Origin: Methylacidiphilaceae bacterium
GTDB lineage: Bacteria; Verrucomicrobiota; Verrucomicrobiia; Methylacidiphilales; Methylacidiphilaceae
DNA length: 49,611 nucleotides
Reading direction: 5' to 3'
Assembly: GCA_028710285.1 (NCBI GenBank)
Contig: JAQTUK010000002.1
Location: forward strand, 1-49,611
The notes beneath the pieces are model-generated. The model did no database searches. It had not been told where the DNA came from and was given only the letters and a program-made list of their open reading frames with translations. Below, in pieces: positions 31,775 through 39,924 of this stretch (the stretch's first letter is position 1; each line of letters begins with the position of its first letter). The translations under genes were made by a program, and so were the position numbers.

Positions 31775-32668
31775 TTAGCGAGGAATCCACGGAATCGCTG
31801 GCCCGCCGAATCGCGCCAATCCGTAAAAGTAGAAGGCGGGGGCGGTGAAGAGCAAGCTATCGACCAGGTCCAGCGCTCCCCCGATTCCCGGGATCCAGTG
31901 GCCCGAATCCTTCACGTGCGCGTCTCGTTTTGCCGCGCTTTTCGCGAGATCACCCCACACGCCCAAGGACCCGAGTCCCAAGCCCAAAAGCACGGTGTCG
32001 AGCAGGCGAAATCGCAGGAGACCATTGCGACAGAAGAAGACGATGACCAGGCTTGCCAGAAGCGCAGCCACGAGTCCTCCGGCAAAACCCTCCCATGTTT
32101 TTTTCGGGCTGATCCGAGGCAGCAGCCGATGCTTCCCGAGAAGCGAGCCTGCCACGAAGGCTCCGGTATCGCCCAGCTTGGTAACCAGGATGACGAAGAG
32201 CACCGCGACGCGCGGATCGGCGTAGTTGTTCGGCTCAATGGCAATCCGGCACAAGAAACTGAGAAGAAAGGGAATATAAATGACTCCCAAGAGGGTGAGT
32301 CCCGCTGTCTCCAGAGGCAGGAGAGTTCCCCGAGAACCAAGGACCACTCGGAGAAGGAGCAGGACCACCGTCAGAACGAAGAGAGCCTCCTCCCACAGCC
32401 GAGCCGTTTGAACGGCTCCGGGCCGGGCGACCGAACAAAACCACAAGATTGCGTAGACCATGAGGCCCGATGCGATTCCCAGGCCTTTGAAGACGACCGC
32501 CCCTTTCCGCTCTTGCATACGGTAAAACTCCCATTGCGCGGCGACCGAAAAAACAGCCACTGCCAGGATCTCCCCCGTTCGCCATCCAAAGAGGACCACG
32601 GCGAGCGCGACGCTCCAGAGAACCGCCGAAGACCCGGCCCTGGCAATCCAGCTCGGTCCCTTGTTCAT
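31775..32668 (-). CDS. cdsA: phosphatidate cytidylyltransferase
   Basis: Makes CDP-diacylglycerol from phosphatidic acid and CTP, feeding PssA. It has 297 residues and about seven membrane spans. The C-terminal signature is 'SAAKRDAHVKDSGHWIPGIG' followed by 'GALDLVDS', which keeps the K-R and K-D pairs. It has Ile where the classic motif has His ('PGHGG') and Leu where it has Arg ('DRxD'). These are divergent positions worth noting, not necessarily loss of function. ATG 32668 overlaps the uppS stop by 4 bp (ATGA); a much longer upstream frame is a shadow of uppS. Confidence 0.92.
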   Translation of the reverse strand: MNKGPSWIARAGSSAVLWSVALAVVLFGWRTGEILAVAVFSVAAQWEFYRMQERKGAVVFKGLGIASGLMVYAILWFCSVARPGAVQTARLWEEALFVLTVVLLLLRVVLGSRGTLLPLETAGLTLLGVIYIPFLLSFLCRIAIEPNNYADPRVAVLFVILVTKLGDTGAFVAGSLLGKHRLLPRISPKKTWEGFAGGLVAALLASLVIVFFCRNGLLRFRLLDTVLLGLGLGSLGVWGDLAKSAAKRDAHVKDSGHWIPGIGGALDLVDSLLFTAPAFYFYGLARFGGPAIPWIPR

Positions 32669-33414
32669 TCGAACTGCTCCCTCTCGAGCCGGCCAAAGCG
32701 CCGCTGTCTTCTCCCATACTCTTCGACCGCCCGTAAGAATGCCTCTCGTCGAAAGTCCGGCCAGAGAACGTCGGTAAAGTAGATCTCGGAGTAGGAGATC
32801 TGCCACAAAAGAAAGTTGCTGAGCCTCATCTCCCCGCTGGTTCGAATCAGCAAGTCGGGATCGGGGTCGTCGCCTGTGTAGAGATAGCGGCGGAAAGAGG
32901 TCTCGTCGATCTCCTCCGGTCCCAGGCGACCGTCCAAAACGTCCCGAGCCAGGCGTTGAACCGCCGTCACGATCTCGATCCGGCCGCTGTAGCTGAGAGC
33001 GAGCGAGAGGGTGAGCTTGCGATGATGCGCCGTCCGGAGGATCAGCGCATCGATCTTCTCCCGTAAGCCCTCCGGAAGATCGGCAACCCTGCCGATCACT
33101 TTCAGACGCACCTCGTTGGCAATCAACTCGGCTTCCGTTTCCTCCACGAAGCTGTGCAGCAGTCCCATCAAGGCATTCACCTCCTTGACGGGACGCTTCC
33201 AGTTCTCCACCGAGAACGCGTAGAGGGTCAGGAAGCCAATCCCGATTTCCGCCGCGGTGCGTACCACTTCCCGGGCAGCTTCGAAGCCGGCTCGATGCCC
33301 TTCGACGCGCGGAAGACTCCGAGCGCGAGCCCATCGGCCGTTTCCGTCCATGATGATGGCAACGTGGGTCGGGGGTTTTGGACCCGCGCTCGACCTCGCC
33401 TTTCTATTCGACAA
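32665..33414 (-). CDS. uppS: undecaprenyl diphosphate synthase
   Basis: Cis-prenyltransferase that makes the C55 lipid carrier for peptidoglycan and surface glycans. It has 249 residues. The signature 'HVAIIMDGNGRWARAR' has Asp23 for the diphosphate. 'GHRAGFEAAREVVRTAAEIG', 'LTLYAFSVENWKRP', 'LSLALSYSGRIEI' and 'DPDLLIRTSGEMRLSNFLLW' follow, then 'SEIYFTDVLWPDF'. The only start that leaves a normal N-terminus is TTG 33414, which overlaps the purA stop by 11 bp. GGGAG lies about ten bases upstream. A weak TTG start inside purA suggests translation depends on purA reading. Confidence 0.93.
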   Translation of the reverse strand: MSNRKARSSAGPKPPTHVAIIMDGNGRWARARSLPRVEGHRAGFEAAREVVRTAAEIGIGFLTLYAFSVENWKRPVKEVNALMGLLHSFVEETEAELIANEVRLKVIGRVADLPEGLREKIDALILRTAHHRKLTLSLALSYSGRIEIVTAVQRLARDVLDGRLGPEEIDETSFRRYLYTGDDPDPDLLIRTSGEMRLSNFLLWQISYSEIYFTDVLWPDFRREAFLRAVEEYGRRQRRFGRLEREQFE

Positions 33415-34681
33415 GGAACGTCTGCTCCCTTCCCGCTCCCACGGAGACCAAGCGGACGGGGGATCCCGTCAACCCGGAGAGTGCATCCAGATAGTGTTTG
33501 GCGCGATCCGGCAGGTCGACGAAGCGCCGCACCTCGGACGTCGGCTGCTGCCAGCCTGGAAACTCCTTGTAGACCGGTGCGCATTCCTGCCACTGCGCCG
33601 GGGAGGTCGGTGGATGAGAAAGGCGTCGGCCTCGCCACTCGTAAGCGATGCAAACGGGGATCGTCGAGAGCGTGTCCAGGCCGTCCAGGTTGGTCACGGC
33701 GAGCTCGTCGAAACCATTGATCAAACAGGAGTAGCGGCTCATCACCCCATCAAACCAGCCGCATCGCCGAGCCCGGCCCGTCGTGGCTCCGAACTCCCGT
33801 CCGCTCCGATGAAGAAGGGCCGCCAGCTCGGCCGATTCCACCGGCATCGGCCCGGCGCCCACGCGGGTCGTATAGGCTTTGAGGCAGCCGACGACCCGGT
33901 CGATGCGGTGCGGGGGCACCCCGGTTCCCGTGACCGCACCTCCTGCCGTCGTGTTGGAGGAGGTGACGTATGGGTAGGTTCCGAAATCAATGTCCAAGAA
34001 GGTGCCTTGGGCGCTTTCAAAGAGCATGTCCTTCCCGTCCCGCATCGCGTCGGCAAGCCAGATCGCGGTGTTCACGATCATCCCGCGCAGGAAATCCGCT
34101 GCTTCCGAACAGCGATGGATCACGTTTTCGGGATCGATCGGCTGAGCTCCCAGAAAGGAGAGCATCCGATTCTTCTCTTCGATTCTCTCCTCGAGCTTGC
34201 TCCCAAGCTCCTTCGGCTCCAAGAGGTCATGAACGCGCAGCCCGGTGCGGTTAACCTTGTCGACGTAGGCCGGACCGACCCCGCGCCCGGTCGTCCCCAG
34301 CTTCTTCTTGCCGCGAAGGCTTTCCAACCGCTCGTCCATGCGCTGGTGGTAAGGCAGCACCAAGTGGGCGGAGTCCGATAGAAAGAGCCTGCCCTCCGGT
34401 GCAATCCCGCGAGCGGTCAGACCCTTGATTTCGTCTACGAGCGAGATCGGATCGATGACCATCCCGTTGCCCAAGACGCACTCTTTCTCCTTCCGAAGGA
34501 TTCCCGAAGGAATCAGATGGAGAACAAATTTTTCCCCTTCCACCTTCACCGTATGGCCGGCGTTGTCTCCCCCTTGGCAACGGACGACCACGTTGGCCCC
34601 TCCGGTAAGGAAATCGATGATCTTCCCTTTTCCCTCGTCTCCCCATTGGGCTCCGACAAGAACCGTGTTCACTCCGCTCAC
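33404..34681 (-). CDS. purA: adenylosuccinate synthase
   Basis: GTP-dependent first step from IMP to AMP. It has 425 residues. The N-terminus 'VLVGAQWGDEGKGKIIDFL' holds the P-loop and Asp15. 'CQGGDNAGHTV' holds His43, the second catalytic residue. 'TTGRGVGPAYVDKVNRTGLR', 'FESAQGTFLDIDFGTYPYVT' and 'ATTGRARRCGWFDG' follow. The start is GTG 34681 with AGGA upstream. It lies 9 bp after ugd and overlaps uppS. A purine gene inside a lipid and polysaccharide operon is unusual in gene order but the protein itself is ordinary. Confidence 0.96.
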   Translation of the reverse strand: MSGVNTVLVGAQWGDEGKGKIIDFLTGGANVVVRCQGGDNAGHTVKVEGEKFVLHLIPSGILRKEKECVLGNGMVIDPISLVDEIKGLTARGIAPEGRLFLSDSAHLVLPYHQRMDERLESLRGKKKLGTTGRGVGPAYVDKVNRTGLRVHDLLEPKELGSKLEERIEEKNRMLSFLGAQPIDPENVIHRCSEAADFLRGMIVNTAIWLADAMRDGKDMLFESAQGTFLDIDFGTYPYVTSSNTTAGGAVTGTGVPPHRIDRVVGCLKAYTTRVGAGPMPVESAELAALLHRSGREFGATTGRARRCGWFDGVMSRYSCLINGFDELAVTNLDGLDTLSTIPVCIAYEWRGRRLSHPPTSPAQWQECAPVYKEFPGWQQPTSEVRRFVDLPDRAKHYLDALSGLTGSPVRLVSVGAGREQTFLVE

Positions 34682-34690
34682 CCATTCCTG

Positions 34691-35980
34691 TTAACGACCG
34701 ACGCCACGATAAGAAAACCCCCAGGCCGTCATCTTTTCCCGGTCCAAAAGGTTGCGTCCATCGAACACCAACGGGCTCACCATCCGCTTTTTCATCGCGA
34801 GCCAATCGAGGTCTCGGAACTCCTCCCACTCCGTTGCCACCACGACGCAGTCCGCTCCCTGGGCTACGTCTTCTCCGCGGGAACAAAGCTGAAGTTTCGG
34901 GAGCGCCTGCTCCGCCTTCGCCATCGCCTTCGGATCAAAAGCGCGAACGACCGCTCCTTCCTTGAGGAAGGCCTCCGCCAAAGACATGGCAACGCTTTGC
35001 CGGGTGTCGTCCGTGTTGTTCTTGAACGCCAGTCCCAGCAAGCCGATCGTCTTGTCGCGCAGAAGCCAGATCTCCTCGCGAATCTTCTTCAAGAAGTGCT
35101 CTCTCTGCTGCTCGTTGATCGATGCGGCTTCCTTCAGCAGACGGAAATCGCAGCCCAACTCCTCGGAGATCCGTATGAAGGCGGAGACATCCTTCGGAAA
35201 ACAGGAGCCTCCCCATCCGACTCCCGCCTGCAGGAAGGAGCGGCCGATTCGCCGATCGAGGCCCATTCCTTCGGCCACGAGGAGCACGTCGGCTTTCGAA
35301 GCCTCGCAGATCTGCGCGATCATGTTGATGTAGGAGATCTTAAGGGCCAGGAAGCTGTTCGAGGCATGCTTGATGAGCTCCGCGGAATTCAAATCCGTGA
35401 TCAGCATTGGCGTCCGGAAGGGTTCATAGACCTCCTTCATGATCGCGGTGGCTCGCTCCGAGGAGGCCCCGATCACGATGCGATCCGGCTTCATGAGGTC
35501 CGCGATCGCCGAGCCTTCCCGGAGAAATTCGGGATTGCTCACCACGTCGAATTCCGCCTTTTGCTTGCTGTACCTCTCGATCGTCTGCGCCACCTTCTCC
35601 CCCGTCCGGACGGGAACCGTGCTCTTGTCGACGATGACCCGGTACTCCCGGAGGGAGCCGGCGATCTCGCGGGCCACCTTCTCCACGTAATGAAGGTCGA
35701 CGCTGCCATCCGCATGGGGCGGGGTCGGCACCGCGATGAAAAGCGCAACGCAGCTCTCCACCGCCTCCGCCACGGACTCCCCGAAGCGGAGACGGCCCAA
35801 GGCTGCGTTCCGTGAAATCATGGCTTCCAAGCCCGGCTCATAAAACGGAACACTCCCGCCCCGCAGGGTCTTCACCTTCGCCTGGTCACTATCCACGCAA
35901 AGCACGTCGTGGCCTACTTCGGCGAAGCAGGCCCCTGTGGTCAGCCCAACGTATCCGGAACCAATGATCGCAATCTTCAT
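34691..35980 (-). CDS. ugd: UDP-glucose 6-dehydrogenase
   Basis: NAD-dependent oxidation of UDP-glucose to UDP-glucuronate, a precursor for acidic surface sugars. It has 429 residues. It begins 'MKIAIIGSGYVGLTTGACFA', then 'FIAVPTPPHADGSVDL', 'STVPVRTGEKV' and 'SNPEFLREGSAI'. 'ELIKHASNSFLALKISYIN' holds Lys204, and 'VGWGGSCFPKDVSAF' holds the catalytic Cys260. 'LAFKNNTDDTRQS' and a C-terminal UDP-binding domain follow. AAGGGG upstream supports ATG 35980; a longer upstream frame has no homology. It is probably the first gene of the ugd to pssA operon, with a 224-bp gap before it. Confidence 0.95.
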   Translation of the reverse strand: MKIAIIGSGYVGLTTGACFAEVGHDVLCVDSDQAKVKTLRGGSVPFYEPGLEAMISRNAALGRLRFGESVAEAVESCVALFIAVPTPPHADGSVDLHYVEKVAREIAGSLREYRVIVDKSTVPVRTGEKVAQTIERYSKQKAEFDVVSNPEFLREGSAIADLMKPDRIVIGASSERATAIMKEVYEPFRTPMLITDLNSAELIKHASNSFLALKISYINMIAQICEASKADVLLVAEGMGLDRRIGRSFLQAGVGWGGSCFPKDVSAFIRISEELGCDFRLLKEAASINEQQREHFLKKIREEIWLLRDKTIGLLGLAFKNNTDDTRQSVAMSLAEAFLKEGAVVRAFDPKAMAKAEQALPKLQLCSRGEDVAQGADCVVVATEWEEFRDLDWLAMKKRMVSPLVFDGRNLLDREKMTAWGFSYRGVGR

Positions 35981-36204
35981 GGTGGAACCCCTTGCCCGAG
36001 CGCCGCCCAGCCCGCCTCTCGGGCAAACTTTCTCCTCTAGTTTGTTCGCCTCATCCTGACGTCTTGCCGGGCGCACCTTTTCGCCCGAGCCCGGCCTCGC
36101 CGCTTGGCACCCAATCGCTTCTCGCGGACACCATCGTGGCGAAGCACCCCACTCGTCCCCCGCGAAGCCACAAGCTTCGGGCGCAGGAGCAGAGCCGATC
36201 TTCC

Positions 36205-37140
36205 TTAACTTCCATTGGCGCTCCAATCCAGCATCCGCTCGATCGGAAGCCGGGCTCGCTCCGCAATCTCCCGCGGCACGACGATTTCCGGCTCGCCAGA
36301 TTGCAGGCTTCGACAGACCTTTTCCAGCGTAATCTTTTTCATAAACCGGCAGTTGGCGCAGGCGCACCGCTCGGTGGGAGCAGGCCAAAATTCCTTCCCC
36401 GGAATCTCACGACGGAGGCGGTGGAGCATCCCGGCCTCCGTGGCAATGATGAAGCTCTTGGCGGGGCTCTTCCCACAGAAGTCCACCATTTTCTCGGTCG
36501 AACAGATCTCGTCGGCCAGCATCCGGACAGCGGCATCGCATTCTGGATGAGCCACGATCGGCGCTCCCGGATGGAGCTGCCGCATGCGGACGAGGCTCGC
36601 GTGAGTAAACTCCACATGGACGTAGCAGTGCCCTTGCCAGAGGCGCATTTTGCGTCCGGTCTGCTGCTTTACCCACTCCCCCAGATTCTGATCCGGGACA
36701 AAGAGGATCTCGTACTCCGGCGGGATCCGGTTGACGATCCTGACCGCGTTGCCCGAGGTGCAGACGACGTCGCTCAGCGCCTTCACGGCGGCGGTGGAAT
36801 TCACATAGGTGACCACGAAAAGGCGATCGGACGTTCGACGCGCCTCGGCAAGTTCATCCTCGCTGCAGCAGTCCGCAAGCGAGCAGCCCGCCTCCAGGTC
36901 GGGAAGGAGTACCTTCTTCTCCGGATTGAGAATCTTCGCGGTCTCCGCCATGAAATGGACGCCGCAAAAGACGATCCAATCGGCTCCGGTTCGATGGGCC
37001 TGATAAGCGAGGCCGAGGGAATCGCCTACGAAGTCGGCGATCTCCTGAACCTCCTGGACTTGATAGTTGTGGGCCAGAATGAGAGCGTTCCTCTCCTTTT
37101 TGAGGCGCCGAATCTCCTCCTGCCATTGTTTCGTATCCAT
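36205..37140 (-). CDS. nadA: quinolinate synthase A
   Basis: 4Fe-4S enzyme that condenses iminoaspartate with dihydroxyacetone phosphate in de novo NAD synthesis. It has 311 residues. It shows 'ILAHNYQVQEVQEIADFVGD', 'GVHFMAETAKILNPEKKVLL', 'DLEAGCSLAD' (Cys86), 'TYVNSTAAVKALSD', 'GHCYVHVEFT' (Cys172) and 'ERCACANCRFMKK' (Cys261/264). These three positions are the expected cluster ligands. nadB and nadC are not in the window. It is divergent from the glutamine synthetase-like gene, with a 260-bp gap, and 224 bp before ugd, so it may form its own unit. Confidence 0.95.
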   Translation of the reverse strand: MDTKQWQEEIRRLKKERNALILAHNYQVQEVQEIADFVGDSLGLAYQAHRTGADWIVFCGVHFMAETAKILNPEKKVLLPDLEAGCSLADCCSEDELAEARRTSDRLFVVTYVNSTAAVKALSDVVCTSGNAVRIVNRIPPEYEILFVPDQNLGEWVKQQTGRKMRLWQGHCYVHVEFTHASLVRMRQLHPGAPIVAHPECDAAVRMLADEICSTEKMVDFCGKSPAKSFIIATEAGMLHRLRREIPGKEFWPAPTERCACANCRFMKKITLEKVCRSLQSGEPEIVVPREIAERARLPIERMLDWSANGS

Positions 37141-37297
37141 CGCAGCCGGTAAGCCTTTCGTACCCTTCTACTCTGTCCACTCCAGGAAGGCTTGTCTAGC
37201 GTGTCGTCGCAAGGGAATGGGGCCGGCCTGCCTCGGCGGGCTCCCTCGGCGGAGCCCGGGCAAGGAGGCGCTCCTCTTCTTCGCCCCGATGCGGAAA

Positions 37298-37315
37298 GAT
37301 GAAAGTATTTTCATC
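37298..37315. promoter_or_regulatory. palindrome in the nadA / glutamine synthetase-like gap
   Basis: GATGAAA and TTTCATC are perfect 7-bp arms separated by GTAT, in the 260-bp divergent gap about 86 bp before the glutamine synthetase-like start. It fits a binding site for a dimeric regulator of nadA, the glutamine synthetase-like gene or both. No regulator can be assigned. Confidence 0.3.
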
Positions 37316-37400
37316 CCATCTTCGTCTTCTCTTCATCCTCTCGTGCCAGGATCGGGCAGAACAGCGGCAACCCCGCCCGACGGACTTGCTTCCCGCGGTC

Positions 37401-38765
37401 ATGCACCTCCCTTCCCAAATCCAGGAGATCCAAGAGAGCCTTCAGCGCCAAAACATCCGGTACTTCCTACGCGCGTTTGTCGACATCCACGGAGTCCCCA
37501 AAGGGAAGATCGTGCCGCTCTCCCATGTCGAACGATCCCTCCGGCGGCGCGAGCTTTTTTCCGGCCATGCGCTCGACGGCTTGGGCTCGCACCCGGAAGA
37601 CGGAGAGGTGGCCGTCGCTCCGGATTGGGAGCGTGCCTTTCCGGTGCCTTGGAAGCAGGACCTGGCCTGGATCCCCTCGCACCTGACCCTTGGCGACGCT
37701 CCCTTTCCGGCGTGCACGCGAGCCGCCTTGAAACGATCCCTGGAGAAGGCAGAGGATCGAGGCTTCCGCCTTCGGCTCGGAATCGAGTGTGAGCTCTATT
37801 TCCTCCAAAGGACCGCGTCCGGCCAACTCCTCTTTCCCAGTCCACGCGAAACTCTTCCCAAGGGGAGCTATGATGCCGGAAGGCTGCTCGACGGGGGGAG
37901 CCTCATCGACCAGCTCTTGGAAGCGATCGAGGGGCTCGGATGGGAAGTCTCCTCGGTGCAGCACGAAGACGGCCGGTCTCAATTCGAATTTGTCTTCAGT
38001 CATTGCGAAGCGCTCGAAATGGCCGACCGTCTGGTCTTTTTCCGCTGCCTGGCCAGTCGAATTGCTTCGGAGAAAGGACTGGCGGCCGTCTTCATGGCGA
38101 AGCCCTTTGCCGATCAACCCGGCAATGCGGCCCATTTTCACCTCTCGCTGGCCGATTCGCGTACTGGCGCCAACCTTTTCCAGGCCGAGCCGGGCGAAGA
38201 CCCCCGCGGGCTCGGCCTTTCCCCTCTTGGGTACGCGTTTCTTGCGGGACTACTCCGGCATGGCCGCTCGCTCTGCGCGGCGTTCGCCCCCACGGTCAAC
38301 AGCTACAAGCGCCTGATCAAGAAAGGCGTAATGCAATTTTATTCCTGGGCGCCCGTCTTCAACTCGCTCGGAGAGAACAATCGAACCCATGCCTTTCGCA
38401 TCCCGCTGGGCGGGGGCCAGTGCGAGGTCCGGATCCCCGATTCTTCTTGTAACCCCTATCTCGCGTCGGCCCTCGCCCTGGAAGCCGGCCTGGAAGGGGT
38501 TCAACAGAACCTCGATCCGGGTGCGCCGCAGCGGGAAAGCATCTATTCCTGGCAGGAGCGTCGGAAGAACTGGCTGCCGCATGAAGATCTCCTCCCCCGG
38601 TCCCTTGGCGAGGCGCTGGCGGAATTTGCCGCCGATCCCTTCGTTGAAAAAGCCCTCGGTCGGTCCCTGCGAGAAGAGTTCCTTCGATGCAAATTTGCCG
38701 AGTGGGACGAATACAATGTCGAGGTGACCGATTGGGAGGTGATGCGTTATGCAACCCTCTTCTAA
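37401..38765 (+). CDS. type III glutamine synthetase-like protein (GlnT family)
   Basis: Member of the glutamine synthetase superfamily, closest by eye to the GlnT / 'type III' glutamate-ammonia ligases of rhizobia and methylotrophs. It has 454 residues from ATG 37401. It has 'RAFVDIHGVPKGKIVPLSH', the metal-binding 'LGIECELYFLQ', 'QHEDGRSQFEFVF', 'PGNAAHFHLSLADS', 'FAPTVNSYKRLIKKG' and 'LGENNRTHAFRIP'. Related enzymes make glutamine, gamma-glutamylamides or N-methylglutamate-pathway intermediates, so the amine substrate is not fixed. No good ribosome site precedes the ATG. An ATG at 37299 is in frame, but its extension lacks homology. Its last 17 bases overlap the HisC-like gene, so the two are coupled. 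Confidence 0.85.
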   Translation: MHLPSQIQEIQESLQRQNIRYFLRAFVDIHGVPKGKIVPLSHVERSLRRRELFSGHALDGLGSHPEDGEVAVAPDWERAFPVPWKQDLAWIPSHLTLGDAPFPACTRAALKRSLEKAEDRGFRLRLGIECELYFLQRTASGQLLFPSPRETLPKGSYDAGRLLDGGSLIDQLLEAIEGLGWEVSSVQHEDGRSQFEFVFSHCEALEMADRLVFFRCLASRIASEKGLAAVFMAKPFADQPGNAAHFHLSLADSRTGANLFQAEPGEDPRGLGLSPLGYAFLAGLLRHGRSLCAAFAPTVNSYKRLIKKGVMQFYSWAPVFNSLGENNRTHAFRIPLGGGQCEVRIPDSSCNPYLASALALEAGLEGVQQNLDPGAPQRESIYSWQERRKNWLPHEDLLPRSLGEALAEFAADPFVEKALGRSLREEFLRCKFAEWDEYNVEVTDWEVMRYATLF

Positions 38766-39924
38766 CGCTCGCGAGCGCCGGAGAGAGGGCCGAGCCGAAA
38801 AGGTTCCGGGCCTTCTGCCGCCTTCCAATCCCTGGATCCGGAAGCTCCATTTTACGTCCTACCGCGAGCTTTGTCCGATCCAAGACCTGTTGCCTCGCCA
38901 TCTTCCTCTCGTCCGGCTCGACGCCAACGAAAACGGGCTGGGACCCTCCCCGCTTGCCTTGGAGGCAATTCGGAGGGCGGCGGCAGAATCTCACCGCTAT
39001 CCCGAGATTGCGGGGGAAGGCCTTCGAGAGTTGGTCGCATCCGAGCTCGGAGCCTCTCCCGAACAGATTGTGTTGGGCAACGGCTCGACCGAACTACTCG
39101 AGCTGCTCTTTCATGTCTATGTCCGAAGCCGGCAAGAAGAGGTCGTGGTGCCGCGGTACTCGTTTCCCTTGTACGAGCTTCTTGCGCAACGCGTCGGATG
39201 CCGCGTTCGCCTCGCGCCCGATCGCAGCTTCTCCGTTGACTTGGAAGGCCTCCGCCGTGCCATTACCCCTCGCACACGGCTCGTATTCCTGGCCAATCCA
39301 AACAACCCCACGGGAACCCGGGTCGATAACGCCGCGCTCCTCGAGTTCGCCGAAAGTCTCCCGCCGCGCGTGCTATTGGCCCTGGACGAGGCGTACGCGG
39401 ACTTCTTGGAGCATCCGCCGGACCTCGTCGCGGCCGTTCGGGACGGAGTTCCGATCGTGGCTCTTCGGACCTTTTCCAAACTTCATTCCTTGGCGAGCCT
39501 TCGTATCGGTTATGCCCTCGCGCCGCGCGAGATCGCCCGCGCCATCCAAAAGGTCTCTCTTCCCACCAATACCAACGGGCTCGCTCACCAAGCCGCTACC
39601 GCCGCGCTAAGGGACAGACTCCACCAAAAAGAGTCCAAGGAGACCGTGAGGATCGGCCGGCTTTTCCTCGAACAATGCTTCGGAGAGCTCGGGCTCGGTT
39701 GGCTCCCGTCGACCGCCAACTTCGTGATGGTCCGAATCCCGCAAGCGGAAGAAGTCTGGAAGGCACTGGTTCGCAGAGGAATTCTTGTGCGCAGCTTGGA
39801 GAGCTGGGGGCTACCCGGCTGGCTCCGCGTCACGGTGGGCAGACCGGAGGAACTCTCGCAGTTCGCAGGCGGGCTTCATGCGGCAATCCGTGAAGTCCGC
39901 CCCAGGCAGCGCGCGCTGGCATGA
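38749..39924 (+). CDS. histidinol-phosphate aminotransferase-like (HisC family)
   Basis: PLP-dependent class I/II aminotransferase of 391 residues. It has 'RLDANENGLGPSPLALEAI', 'YPEIAGEGLRELVASELG', 'GNGSTELLELLFHVYV', 'FLANPNNPTGT' (Asn186), 'LALDEAYADFLE' (Asp213, Tyr216) and 'LRTFSKLHSLASLRIGY' with Lys244 as the PLP lysine. This is the HisC pattern. Many such proteins act in histidine synthesis, but others transaminate aromatic or other acids, and no other his gene is nearby. GGGAGGTG before ATG 38749 is a strong ribosome site inside the end of the previous gene. It overlaps the next gene by 4 bp (ATGA). Confidence 0.85.
   Translation: MQPSSNARERRREGRAEKVPGLLPPSNPWIRKLHFTSYRELCPIQDLLPRHLPLVRLDANENGLGPSPLALEAIRRAAAESHRYPEIAGEGLRELVASELGASPEQIVLGNGSTELLELLFHVYVRSRQEEVVVPRYSFPLYELLAQRVGCRVRLAPDRSFSVDLEGLRRAITPRTRLVFLANPNNPTGTRVDNAALLEFAESLPPRVLLALDEAYADFLEHPPDLVAAVRDGVPIVALRTFSKLHSLASLRIGYALAPREIARAIQKVSLPTNTNGLAHQAATAALRDRLHQKESKETVRIGRLFLEQCFGELGLGWLPSTANFVMVRIPQAEEVWKALVRRGILVRSLESWGLPGWLRVTVGRPEELSQFAGGLHAAIREVRPRQRALA

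Noticed and set aside
31775-33334. cdsA as a 519-residue protein
   Set aside because: The first 222 residues are a shadow of uppS. The membrane protein begins at ATG 32668, which overlaps the uppS stop.
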